NCBI GenBank assembly: GCA_964035545.1
Contig: OZ037767.1
Location: 22,735,128-22,799,127, forward strand
From: Bugula neritina
Lineage: Eukaryota; Bryozoa; Gymnolaemata; Cheilostomatida; Bugulidae
Length of the DNA: 64,000 bases
Direction of reading: 5' to 3'
Position 1 is the first letter of the stretch. Each line of letters opens with the position of its first letter. Positions 23,101 through 58,600 of the stretch are shown piece by piece. A model generated the notes under the pieces. That model searched no databases. It was given only the letters and a program-made list of their open reading frames with translations, and was not told where the DNA came from. Made by a program: the position numbers and the translations under genes.

Positions 23101-24347
23101 GTCTTCAACGTCTCTCATCTGATCAGTCCAATCAAGTTCCTCTCTCCGATATCTAATGATCTCGCTCTAGCTTTCAAAATCCTAGGAGTCAACGAATTCC
23201 TACCAAACTCATGGGTAAAGTAGCCTTGTTATTACTTGTGCACACGTGAATAATTCCTTTGCACTTTTTTACTTACTAGCTTTGTTACTACTTGTGTACA
23301 CGTGGTTAACTCTCCCCACACACGTTTGTTAGCGAACATCTCCACAACGTGAGGTGTCTCATTGCAGGTATTCAAGTTTCTAGCTGATACGGTGTGTGTG
23401 CGCACCGACCCCTTAGATGTGCTCTGCAGTGACATACTCTTCATTCTGGCTGGGTTTGATTACAGTCAGCTGAATATGGTAAGGACTCCCGAGCTATAGC
23501 TTGCATTTCTATAGCAACAATAAATATAACCATTACAATATTGTGAAAGGTTGACAACTACATATCACTAATGATATTGCTTAAGACAATTTGCTTTTAG
23601 AAACATGAGAAACTTGTTGAATATTCTTCTGCTGATCCATGTTTCTGGTGTCCGCCATTTTGTAGTCACGGTTGCCTGTCATCATAAGCCACACCCCTGC
23701 TGGTACTTCTGTCCAAAACATACTTCACTTTGCCCAAATGTATGGCAGCAAGAAGTGCAGCAGGTTCAACTTTGGTTCGGCAGCAAAGAATATCGAGCAT
23801 TACGGAGTGCCTGATCCCCCCTCCTACAATATCTCCAATATCAGAAATGCACCCGTGTCCATCTTTTGGGCTGAAAATGATTGGCTCGCGGATCCTCAGG
23901 TTTGTTTATTGTTGATATGATTTTGTCTGTTATATTAAGTACTGAGTGTTAGCCCCTCATGTAACGTCGTTTCCTAATGGCCAACAGTAACAAATAACAA
24001 CCACAGTAAGGTAAGAAATCAATTGGTTTATATCAACTTGTTTTATCACAGCGATCTTGCTTCTATGTCACAAATATTTAAGTAGTTATATTTTAGTTAC
24101 TGTCTCAGTTGACTGCTGCACCTTCCACTTTCATCCACTATGTACCCTCCCTTCCACCCCCCTGTACTCTATGTTGAACAGTATGGTGCTGTTTTAGGAT
24201 GTCCATTACATCATCAAGAACCTACCCACTCTCAAGGAAAGTTTCTACATACCAAAGTGGGACCACCTGGATTTCATATGGGCTATGGATGCTAAGCCAC
24301 TGGTTTATGATCACATTGTTAAGATACTGTCAAGGACAAGCTACTAG
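20124..24347 (+). CDS. acid lipase 1 (gastric/lysosomal lipase family)
   Basis: Eight coding exons (20124-20291, 21987-22075, 22266-22502, 22815-22959, 23074-23214, 23368-23478, 23666-23899, 24198-24347) join in frame to 424 residues, close to the roughly 400 of animal gastric and lysosomal acid lipases. These hydrolyse triacylglycerols or cholesteryl esters in the gut lumen or lysosome. Residues 1-21 form a signal peptide ([14 protein letters not shown]). The abhydro-lipase start includes [20 protein letters not shown]. The oxyanion HGLL is at 108-111. GHSQG carries the nucleophile Ser196, Asp369 lies in ENDWLADP and His398 in WDHLDF, so the triad is complete. The ATG at 20124 was chosen because upstream GTG and ATA codons are poor starts. 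A paralogue in the same direction follows 2.1 kb downstream with the same intron phases. Gut versus lysosomal location cannot be decided. Confidence 0.93.
20376..20983 (+). repeat. 27-bp minisatellite in intron 1 of lipase 1
   Basis: About 22 copies of a 27-bp unit (TGTATGTAACTAATACTACC followed by ACATCAT). Some units are 26 bp with TATGTATC instead of TATGTAAC. The variant units recur at intervals near 20460, 20625 and 20815, giving a higher-order pattern of roughly 165-190 bp. The unit is a multiple of three and lacks stops, so artefactual frames are open on both strands. Confidence 0.95.
21651..21813 (+). repeat. MITE-like element, diverged copy (lipase 1 intron 1)
   Basis: Matches the family described at 50041-50199: a start like GTAGTAATGGGGGAAAAT, the core AGCCTGTGTTCTAAGTAAG, and an end near TTGCTCCTCTGCTG. 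This is the most diverged of the copies; its right terminus is imperfect. Confidence 0.6.
22106..22256 (+). repeat. short tandem repeats in intron 2 of lipase 1
   Basis: Four copies of a 17-bp ATATATTCTGTATGAT-type unit (22106-22172) are followed by about five copies of GTGTAGGTATTACACT-type units (22180-22256). They end just before the exon 3 acceptor at 22265. Confidence 0.85.
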
Positions 24348-24582
24348 CCTTCCCTAACTGTTACACTCAGTAGATTTAGTCTGTGGAAATCTAAATTTAT
24401 GATAGATAATTGAACATTATTCTAATTTTTGATCTGCAAGATAAGCTTATCTCGAAATTCAAATGACTCTTTCCGTTTGCTGAGTCGAGAATAGTGCTTT
24501 GATTTTACTTTTGCTATCGTTACCAGCTGCAGCTGGATATTGTGTACTCTTCTTGTAGAGAATTCTAAATTAATACCAATAT

Positions 24583-24588
24583 AATAAA
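24583..24588 (+). terminator. likely polyadenylation signal of lipase 1
   Basis: AATAAA occurs 236 bp after the lipase 1 stop codon, followed by a T-rich stretch (TTTTCTTCTTGTG). It is the first canonical signal downstream of the stop. Confidence 0.5.
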
Positions 24589-24599
24589 GATTTTCTTCT

Positions 24600-26416
24600 T
24601 GTGCTCTCCAAGGTATATAATGATTCTTTTTTACTCTGATGTATTTATATTTTTTAAATCGTTTAGAAAAATTAACCCATGTGTTTGTACAATCTTTAGA
24701 AATTGTTTTACATTTTAATCAGTGCTTTGAATTTGGATACTTTTTTGTTAACAAAAACTATGAGTATTGGTTTTGCAGCTGCTGCAGAATAAATTCTGAA
24801 TTAAATCATCTAATACAGAACTTTGAAAGTCTGTTTCCATTTATTGTTCCAGTTAATTAGGAGTTGTGTCCTCTCAAAATTTCCTTTTACCGATAATTAT
24901 ACCTAACATTTAGTTTGCCTATATTTTATATGAGGAATTGTTCAATATTCTCCATGTGCATATTTTGTTATTATATCTTCAATTTTTCTTTTATAGTTTG
25001 TGTTTTATATATCATTAATGGCGTGGCAATCATGCCGTATTTCTCTATGATAAATATTGACTTGTTTACCATTTCTTGCTCAGCTTTTAGCTACCTCCTT
25101 TGCCAACACAATTTCTACTTCCTTTTCATTATTGAAATAAAGCTGTGTGCATTAAGAACTCATTGCTGAAATTGATTTTCCAGCCTGCACCAATCCTAAC
25201 CGTGATAGGTTATTTTGCTGATATCTGTACTACTACTTGTAACATTATAAAGCAAAGTTTTGAAATATGTTTTTACATTTAAACTGTTTTCTGTCTAACT
25301 TGAACTGCAGAAGTTTTCAGGCCTTTATTGTGTAGGTTTGGTAATAATTATAAGTCATACAGAAAAATTGAAGCTCAACCAGTTTGCTACACCTTTCCTA
25401 GAGAGAAGACAACTCATTCTTTGAACCACATACAATTGACTCATGGGTAGTAGGTAAACAAACTTATTTGTTTACTTTCAGAGGTCGGTGCAGTAATGGA
25501 GAAATTGAGAAAAGCCTGTGTTCTAGATTAGAAATGCAACAAAAGAAGTTATGTATTAACAAGAATTTCAACTCGCGTCCCCAAAATAATTTGTAAATAA
25601 ATTTAAAGAACTTGGGTTATTTCAATTTCTCCACTACTGCTCCACTCACGTTTTAATAAGCTCAAAGATGGTTGTTTCATAACATGTTTCAAGTATTCAC
25701 TCATCTAACATTAATGTCACTAGTGTGTATACAAGTTCATCATTATCGAGTGGAAGTTAACTTTAAGTTTGTTACAAAACTTTGTGATCTCAAAACTTTC
25801 TTCAATTGAGAGGCAATGCAATAGAAACAATCTTGCTGCATCAGATAGCCTCTGTTATGGTGTCCTGTTATGCTACACGTATGCATAGTGAGTGGAGCAG
25901 TAGTGGAGAAATTGAACATCGCAAATGCAACTTTTTTTCTATTCAATTAAATTGTATTATTCATTTATGGCGTCCTGAGAAGTCCTGGTTTGGCAAAGTC
26001 AGACAATTGTTACATCCAATAGAGATGCAGGTTGTCAGTTATTTGCACCTGCATGGCTGCAAATCGCCAGATTAAAACTCTATTGTTTCACTCATGCAAA
26101 ATCCGTACAGCCATTTTTCCTCACAATAAGTTATTTTGTCCAGTGTGATTTTGTACCTTCTGAAATACAAGCAGACAATATTTCCTCTTACTATATTATC
26201 AGCTTGTTCGTGCTTGTAGCCTCCAACAACAATTGAAACTAGCTTATCTGTTTGAAGATAACAGATAAATTTACAAGTTGATAGCATTGTTTTGATGAGT
26301 AAATTTTTATATTAGATAGCCAAGTTTGATCAAAGTGCACATGATTGTATAGCAGCTAGCTCAGATTTTCTTTGTGTGCGGTCTGTGATCCAGTGTTTGC
26401 AGAACTAAATTAGAAC
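24600..26416. other. intergenic region between the two lipases
   Basis: No gene recognised. It holds one complete MITE-like element (25484-25643) and a short fragment of the same terminus near 25885-25910 (GTGGAGCAGTAGTGGAGAAA). Open frames in the T-rich part (24640-25170) are low-complexity. Confidence 0.55.
25484..25643 (+). repeat. MITE-like element, copy between the lipases
   Basis: Starts GGTGCAGTAATGGAGAAATT and ends AATTTCTCCACTACTGCTCC, which are near-perfect inverted termini. The core CCTGTGTTCTAGATTAGAAA matches the other copies. It is about 160 bp with no coding capacity. Confidence 0.85.
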
Positions 26417-31018
<4,602 letters not shown>

Positions 31019-31558
31019 CTACTCTTTACATCTGTGCTGACTTTTACTGATCGAAAAATATTCTAGAATATTTTGTGCTTCCAAAATTAGAACTGATTTC
31101 ACTTATGGCTAATTACATGAGTTATTTGAAATAATTTAAATATGTTGTTTGATGTTGCACAAAATTGATGATGTTTTAAAATGTTGTACAGAATTATAAA
31201 AGTTCTATGTTCGATTACGGGGTATTATTGGCTTAGATTTTAGTATTGGAAGTTGTTTGCTCTTAGAATATTTTTGTACACTTGCTACTTGGTATCCTAG
31301 CAACCAACTTTATGCATACATTAATTATTCAGCATATTCAGCTGTGAAGTTGTTAGTGCATTTCTTCCATATTTGTTTATTGTATGATACTAAATATGAA
31401 ACCTCAACTATTTATTTGTATTTACTGTTCAACTTTGACACTTTGCAACTCTTCAATCTTACTAGTCCTTGATGTACTTGTAGCTACTGTAAGAGTGCAA
31501 CCATTATATTATTTTATTTATCAACTTTTTCATATGCATTCATTGATAAAATTATTCC

Positions 31559-31564
31559 AATAAA
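31559..31564 (+). terminator. possible polyadenylation signal of lipase 2
   Basis: AATAAA 541 bp after the lipase 2 stop. No canonical AATAAA was noticed closer to the stop, so a variant signal may be used instead. Confidence 0.3.
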
Positions 31565-31569
31565 TAGTA

Positions 31570-32156
31570 ATCGACTGAGATTGTGTTTTAGTAGAACTCC
31601 TCAAATATGGAGACATTTCTACTTTGCAAAAGGTTGCAAAGCATTGAATTAATTTAACAAGCTATGGACTAAAATCTGTAAAACTAAAAATTCTGTTTGA
31701 CAAATCTGGCAAACAGTTACATAATTGAAAAAAACCGTTTCTGTTTCTAAGCTTTTATCACACGTTTTCATTTTTTGAAGGGAAATACATTATATTATGT
31801 AACTTTATAAAATCACTTAGGGTTTTTGAAAATTTACTTTTTATAATTACTGGGAAGGTTGAAAACTTTTAGCAATAGGCTAGGTCACAAACTGGTGAAG
31901 GCCTACATAAGTAATTTCTCCTGGCCATTAATTCAAGCAGAGATGGCTTATATATTTTGATGACTATACAAGCATAAACATACAAATGTATTCATATTTC
32001 TCGTATGAAGCTTATAAGTCAACCATAAGCATTGAAATAGAAAGCGTTATACACGTGCGTGTGTGCGCGTGTGTGAGCGCATGTGTGTGTATATGCGCTC
32101 GTGTGTGCGCGCGTGCGTGCGTGCGTGCATGCGTGCGTGCGTGCATGCGTGCGTGC

Positions 32157-32207
<51 letters not shown>

Positions 32208-33385
32208 TGCGTATGCGTGCATATGTGTGTGTATGAGGGTGAATCACAGCAACACACAAACCAATACAGCAGGATTTTCTAGGAGTAATTGAAACAATAG
32301 AATTGGTTTGTTACTTCGATATTTAACCACTCAAGTGTTTTCCAGTGCATCACTCCTTCAATAAATACCCAACATTACGTACAGTAAATGATACTTTATA
32401 TGAGCGCAAAGAGCTATGAGTAGATGATTTGAATATTAAATGAATTTGTTATATAAGATGGTCTATAGGGGCTTTGCTCAACTTATGAATAATTTGTGTG
32501 CTGAGACCTGGTGATATCTGGCGCTGACACAAGCAGCAGCATAAAGAGTTATATAACACTCTGAGTGTGCTCCAGCATATCAGCTGTAACTAACCTCTAT
32601 TGCAATAAACCACCTTATCAGATACAAACAGCCAAACATCACTTTTATGACTTGTTTTCTACAAAGTATAGCATAGGAGACCACAGCTTCATTCTAATTA
32701 TATACTCACTATAGGCAAGGTTGCTATTTATAGATAACACTTAGTGCCTTCTAAGGTAAGTATCTTATTTATAACTGTAAGTCACAACTTACTCAAATAT
32801 TTCGAAAGGAAAAACTTGAAAGAGAAAAATTTTCGAAAATACAATATAGAAATCTGTGTTTTTGCTTCAAGCAACTATAGTGTCTTGTATTATGCAACAT
32901 TCATTTATAACATTCATAACCTAACATTATTTTTTTTCTTATATATTGTACTTTTATTCGTAAAATGTTATACAGTATGAAAACATTGATTATATAAGAT
33001 CTAGTATACACACAGATGATAATATAATAACATGTTATAAAGTCACTTACCAGTTAATTGTATACTAACTCGGTGCCTACACACTATTGGTTTAGTATGC
33101 TGAGCAAAAATCAGTAACCACCCATTTATCAAGAAAAATGTTGTCATCAATAATAAGTTTAGTTGTTAGCAAAATAACAAGCTTTTATTTCTTCTAGAAT
33201 TTAATATATATCTTGAGAAAATGTTTTTCCCCTTTCAGAAGAAGCTTTTTAAACACAGTTCAGCAATGTTCAAGTCTAGAAAATACACCAAGCATGTTAC
33301 CAATAATAGGGTATGACAGGTAACCTATGTGACCAAGCAACTTTAACTGACTACTTTAGGGCTGCTCACCTATCCCTTCCCCTCA
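31570..33385. other. intergenic region upstream of the LRR gene
   Basis: No gene recognised. It contains a GT/CG-type microsatellite (32054-32233). The promoter of the LRR gene should lie near the right end. Confidence 0.5.
32054..32233 (+). repeat. compound (GT)n / (GTGC)n microsatellite
   Basis: GTGCGTGC-type tetranucleotides grade into a pure GT tract (32160-32205). Open frames on both strands are repeat artefacts. Confidence 0.95.
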
Positions 33386-47535
<14,150 letters not shown>

Positions 47536-47773
47536 CCAACAGCTTTTGCTCCACCTATAAATGAGTTTTAGTGAAGCAGTTTTAAGCTGGAATGTCGCAA
47601 TACTGCTAGAAAAAGTATTATTTAACTATTATGTATTGCGAGTAAAATATTTATTTAGAATGTTATTTAAAGTAATTGTATTCAACTTTGAAAGTTGGCA
47701 TAGAAATGGAGTAAACACAATCAGAAAAATAAGATATAAAAAGTTATATGAAAGATATGAAAAAAGTTATTTC

Positions 47774-47779
47774 AATAAA
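47774..47779 (+). terminator. likely polyadenylation signal of the LRR gene
   Basis: AATAAA 239 bp after the stop at 47535, inside the 466-bp gap to the convergent minus-strand gene. Confidence 0.4.
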
Positions 47780-48001
47780 AATAATGAATAGTTTTGAAAA
47801 AACCCAATGAAACTTAAATTTTGAAAGAATTGAATGTAGAATCTCAAAACAACAAAATGATGGAAACATTTAAACAAAATTATAAAAGTGATAATAATAA
47901 AAAAAGAAACATGGGAGTAACAAATAGTTTGTGCTGCTAAACATACACTAACTACAGATGTGTCACACAAACTTAGCACCTACAGAAATGAAAAATACTG
48001 G

Positions 48002-53683
<5,682 letters not shown>

Positions 53684-54992
53684 GGAAATATCTACAAGAT
53701 GGCAGTAAATACTCGTCAATATCGAGTAGCAAGACTTGTGAATAATTACAAACTATAAGTTGCATTTTCTAACCCCAAAAGCTTGATCTTGTATATAACT
53801 AATTGTATTATTTTAACATTTGACACAACATTATCAAAATGCAAACATTTACAAAGTAATTTGCTCTGACTAAAACTGTATTCAGTAACAAAGTTTAGCA
53901 AAATGAGAAAAAAATTATTTGCAAAAACGATAGTCACTTGCAAATAATTGCTGACAATTTATTCTTTATTATTATAAACAATATCATTATACTATCCATA
54001 CTGTAGCCGTTGCCATTGATTGTAGGCAAAATGAAAGAATCTTGAAGTTTATAGGGAGGAGAGTGACATTCGCTTGACTTGTTCTTACGTTTACAACAAC
54101 AGGTCATAGTGAAACTGAGAATTAAGATCAGAAGGCCTCAGTTTATATTCAACCTACAAAAACAGAAACTGATGTTGAACATTTCTTTGAATGAATACAT
54201 TTTTTGTAACAAACATCTACAAATAATATAAGGTTTTGCTACGATCAACTAAACAAGCTCAATACTTGTACTTACTAGCTAGTAGCTACTAGACTATATT
54301 CACAATTACTAACGGAGTATAATACCAACCGCATTACTAGTAGTACTACTAGTACTATTACTAGTAGTAAATAGTAATAATAGTAATACTAATAGTAACA
54401 CCAATACTTATACTTATAGTATTACTAATGTAGTCCACCAATTACAAAAATTTAATATAAACATTAAAAAAAGGTCTAAGAAACAACTACAGAATATGAG
54501 TACAAAACTAAGAGCAACATTTTTACTAAAAGTAAAAGCTAATCATTTAATTTCAAAATTTCATTTCACTGTTATTTAACTGAACAGTAGAATGAGTGAT
54601 AAAAAGTTATTTGCACTGTCTGTGTTTATTTTCCTAATAGTGAAAACGAAAATTCAAGTCTCACAATCATCAGTCTCAGAGAAGAGTGGGGAAGTTCAAG
54701 TCAGCTGAAAAAAAAGAATTAATTTTGCATTAAAACTTATATATCAATACAAATTATACAATTATATTACACATAAAACAGTAACGCTAACACGTTCAGT
54801 TACTTATAGTTATAGTTTTACAACTACAAATACTGACATAGCAAATGCAATACGCAAGCCCAATTTGCAATGCAAGCCCAAGCCCCAAGGTGAAGGCACG
54901 ACAACCATAATCACATTGACCTTGACAATTAAATTATGAATGATGATTATCATTATCATAATCATTATGATAATCATAATCATAATGATAAT
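53684..54992. other. 5' flank of the minus-strand gene
   Basis: No gene recognised. It should contain the promoter of the minus-strand gene. It includes a perfect 18-bp palindrome ACTAGTAGTACTACTAGT near 54343 and an AATCATTATGAT repeat at 54940-54985 next to the Ty3 insertion. Confidence 0.45.
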
Positions 54993-55224
54993 TGTTTTAT
55001 GTTGATTTGTGATATTATTTCAGCTATCGTGAAAAGACAGAACGTGCTCGAGTTAGTTGATAAACGTAAGAGGCCGAAGCCGTGATTTATTACCACAATA
55101 TATATACACGAAAATACTAAAACTATTACAATAAGTGATACAATTAATTATTAAGATTATGACAAAAAATAGTAAAATAATAAAATAACAAATTAGAAAT
55201 AAATGTTTACATGAACACCGAACA
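54993..55224 (-). repeat. 3' LTR of the Ty3 element (element orientation)
   Basis: 232 bp, plus-strand TGTTTTATGTTGATTTG to ATGAACACCGAACA, repeated at 59262-59493 without visible change. The left flank is ATAAT. Confidence 0.95.
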
Positions 55225-55265
55225 TCTCCCACAGAATAGAAAAAAGCTATTTAGATATGATTGTT

Positions 55266-55634
55266 TTAAGAGGGCACATAGTCTGCCATCCAACTAGGTG
55301 GCTTCCGTTCTCTGGTTGAACGTCTTAGATTGTCGCTATGATTGGCGCTCTCGGTGGTGTCAACCTGGGTACTACTAGCGTTTTGTTTAGGATCCTTTGG
55401 TGTCTCAGGACTCGCTGGCTCCGTGACGAGTGGTCTGATGTCTCGCCGGTTTCTCCGAAAGAGGTTGTTGTTAAGTTGTATGGCATAGGCTCTGCTACTC
55501 AATTGTTTGTTAATTTGCGCCTCCTGCCATTTTCTCCGGTGCTGACTCCAGTCTCGAACCAAAACTGGTTGCCCTTCTTTCAGCACTGCCAAATCTCTTG
55601 CACCGTCATTGCATCTCTGCTGCAGTTTTTTCAT
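55266..55634 (-). CDS. C-terminal tail of the Ty3 polyprotein in a shifted frame
   Basis: This frame overlaps the end of the gag-pol frame by 29 bases. It encodes a basic linker followed by VLKEGQPVLVRDW, the SH3-like tail typical of Ty3/gypsy integrases, then a Pro/Thr/Ser-rich end with RRSTRERKPPSWMADYV. The RSTR.RKPP.W motif is common at the end of metazoan gypsy polyproteins. It is probably the same protein, split by a frameshift; a programmed shift or a separate reading cannot be excluded. Confidence 0.75.
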   Translation of the reverse strand: MKKLQQRCNDGARDLAVLKEGQPVLVRDWSQHRRKWQEAQINKQLSSRAYAIQLNNNLFRRNRRDIRPLVTEPASPETPKDPKQNASSTQVDTTESANHSDNLRRSTRERKPPSWMADYVPS

Positions 55635-58600
55635 TGCGGCCCTGCTTTTCCCACCAACCTTGGTTGTTCTCTGTTTCTGGCTGAACTTGTGGGAGTACTG
55701 ACCTGGTGGGTCTTCCGATAAGTTGCTGAATTGGGCTGGCCGTCAGGCCTTCTTTGGTGGTGTTGAGATGTTCCAGTAACGCAAGTTCGGGCTCTTCACA
55801 TCTGCGGAGTATACGTTTGGCTATCTTCACAGCAGACTCTGCCTTCCCATTGGACTGAGGATGATATGGAGAGCTGGTGGTGTGTGTGAAATTCCATGAT
55901 TGGCTGAAAGTGGAAAACTGGTGCGAGGTAAACTGTGGTCCGTTGTCAGTGTGAACCTGTCTGGGTATTCCCAGGCGTCCAAAACAGCGCTTTATGGAGT
56001 TGATAACAGCCTCTGCTGTTTGGTTGTCCAGTCGGTCATATTCAAGGTAGTCAGTCGTATAGTCAACAATAGTAATGTAGTGAGTGTGATTGTATTCAAA
56101 CAAGTCAATTCCTACTTTGGTCCAGGGTTGTTGGGGAACTGTGTGGAGTAAAAGTGTTTCCTTCTGTTGCCGGGGAGCATCCAGTTGACATTGTCGACAG
56201 TTAGCAATATTGTTTTTGATGTCATTGGTGATGCCAAGCCAAAACACTGTGTGGCGGGCACGTCTTAGTGTGGAGTTAATCCCATTATGGCCGGTGTGAA
56301 GTAGTTGGAGAAACTTTCTCTGGAGTGTCTTTGGAATAATGGCTCGTAGTCCTTTGTAAACAATGCCATTGTCAATAGATAGTTCGTCCTGAAAGTGTTT
56401 GTACTTGTCGTGAGTTGTGCAGTTGGCAATGTTCCAGTCATGTTTAATAAGGTTTGTCAGTGTCATAAGTTCATTGTCCTGTGCAGTAGCAGTCCTAATG
56501 TTGTCAATTAAGTCGTCACAAACAGGAGCATCATTATTTTGAGAGTCAATGTGAAAAATGTGTTCTGGTAGTTGTTGATAGTTGGGGGAGTCAAAGTATG
56601 AGTCTCTTGAGAGTAAGTCAGCCGTGATCTGTTCAGCACCCTTTTGCCAAGTTACCTTAATGTTGGGGTATCTTTGTAAGTGAAGAAGCATAGCCTGCAA
56701 CCTCCGAGATGCCTTATGAATGGATTTCCTGAAAATAGATACAAGGGGTTTGTGGTCAGTTTGGATAGTGACAGCATGGTGACCAAAGATATACTGGTCA
56801 AAGCGTTCAGTGCCAAACACTATGGCAAGGCACTCAAGCTCTAGTGGCACATAGTTCTGTTCCGATTTTGTTAAACTGCGAGATGCATATGCTACAGGCT
56901 TGCCTCCTTGCATGAGTGTTGCACCCACACCAGCATTTGAAGCGTCAGTTTGTATAGTTACTGGCTTGTTGCAGTCAAAGTATTGTAGAGTTTCTGAGTC
57001 AGTTAGTAAGGTCTTCAGTCTATTAAAAGCGTTCATTTGGTCGTCAGTCCAGTGAAAGTCTTGAGCATTGTCTTGTGTCAGTAAACGTCGTAATGGTTCA
57101 GATTCCGATGCTAGGTTGCTAATAAATTTTGACATGTATGTGATGTGACCAAGGAATCGTTTTACTCCCTGTGGAGATGAGGGAGGTTTCATCTTAAGAA
57201 TGGCTTTTACTTTGTTAGGATCTGGTTTAAGTCCATTAGTTGTCAGTATGTGTCCAATGTAAGGTAGTTCGTCCTGAAGGAAGCGGGATTTTTCCTTGTT
57301 CAGTCTCAGTCCTGTCTGTCGAGCACGTTTGAAGAGCGCTTCAAGGTTTCTATCATGCTCTTTCCTTGTGCTTCCAAAAATTAGGATGTCATCTGCAACT
57401 ATGGTGATGCCATCAAGACCAGCAAGATTTTCCGTGAGCCTTCTCTGAAACTCCTCCGGCGCTGATGCAATTCCAAAGGGTAGCCTTAGGTACTTGTACT
57501 TTCCTATGGGAGTCCAGAAAGTTGTCAAGTCTGTAGATTCCTCAGCTAGGGGAATTTGATAGAAACCTTCTTTGGCGTCACACAAGGAGAAAAACTTGGC
57601 ACCGTTGAGTTGTGGCAAAACATCTTCCAATGTTGGCATGACAGCGTGGTTTCGTTTAATTGCTTGATTGAGATTTTGCGGATCTATGCAGATGCGTATC
57701 TTTCCATTAGGCTTGCGCACTGGTTGTAGATGGCTTATCCAGTCTGTAGGTGCTTCTACCTTAGCGATAATTTGACGTTGTTCTAGTTCAAGAATAGTCT
57801 TGATGAGATCTGATTTCATCGACAAGGGCACCTTCCGCGGTCGGACTTGCACTGGTACAGCTTCAGGTCTTAGCTCTATCCTATATTCCTGTTCAAACTT
57901 TCCAAGTCCGGTAAATATGTCATCAAAGTTAGTCAGTAAAGTCTGAAGGTCTGGGTCAGTAGTGGCAAAGTTTACATTCTCGCTTTTGGTGCTGGGCATT
58001 TGTAATAAATCCAGGTGCAAACATGATTTCCATGACAGCAAGCTATGTTGGGTGGTTTCCACAACTAGGAATTTTAATGTAGTGTAACATCCTTGCTTGT
58101 TTAGTATCTGTATCCGTGTCCACCCTAGTGGTGCACACTTGCTCTGGTCATATAAAGTTAGTACAGTATCAGTCGGTGTAAGTTTCGGTCTACCTAGCTT
58201 GTCGTAGTCGATCGTATTCAAAGTATTGCATGATGCACCAGTGTCAAGTTGGAATTCAATGTCATAAATAGTATCTGCTTGCTTAGCAGTGAGCATCGCT
58301 AATAATTTACGATCTCGTACAGTAGTGGAGATAGTACTTACATGTTGAGAGTCACTGTCTGAAGAGTAATTCCAGGTGACTTGATTGGCTGTTTCGGTTG
58401 AGTCGCGATAATGATGCATGCGTGACCTGCAGTATGTAGCAAAGTGGTTAAATTTCTTGCAATGATTGCACTGTTTCCCATATGCTGGGCATGCTCGAGG
58501 TGGGTGATTGCCTCCACAGTTTCCACACCTAGAAGCACCAACTGATTTTCTGACGTTGGGCTGAGAGTGAGTGTGTGAAAGTTGTCCTCTGTGTTTATCA

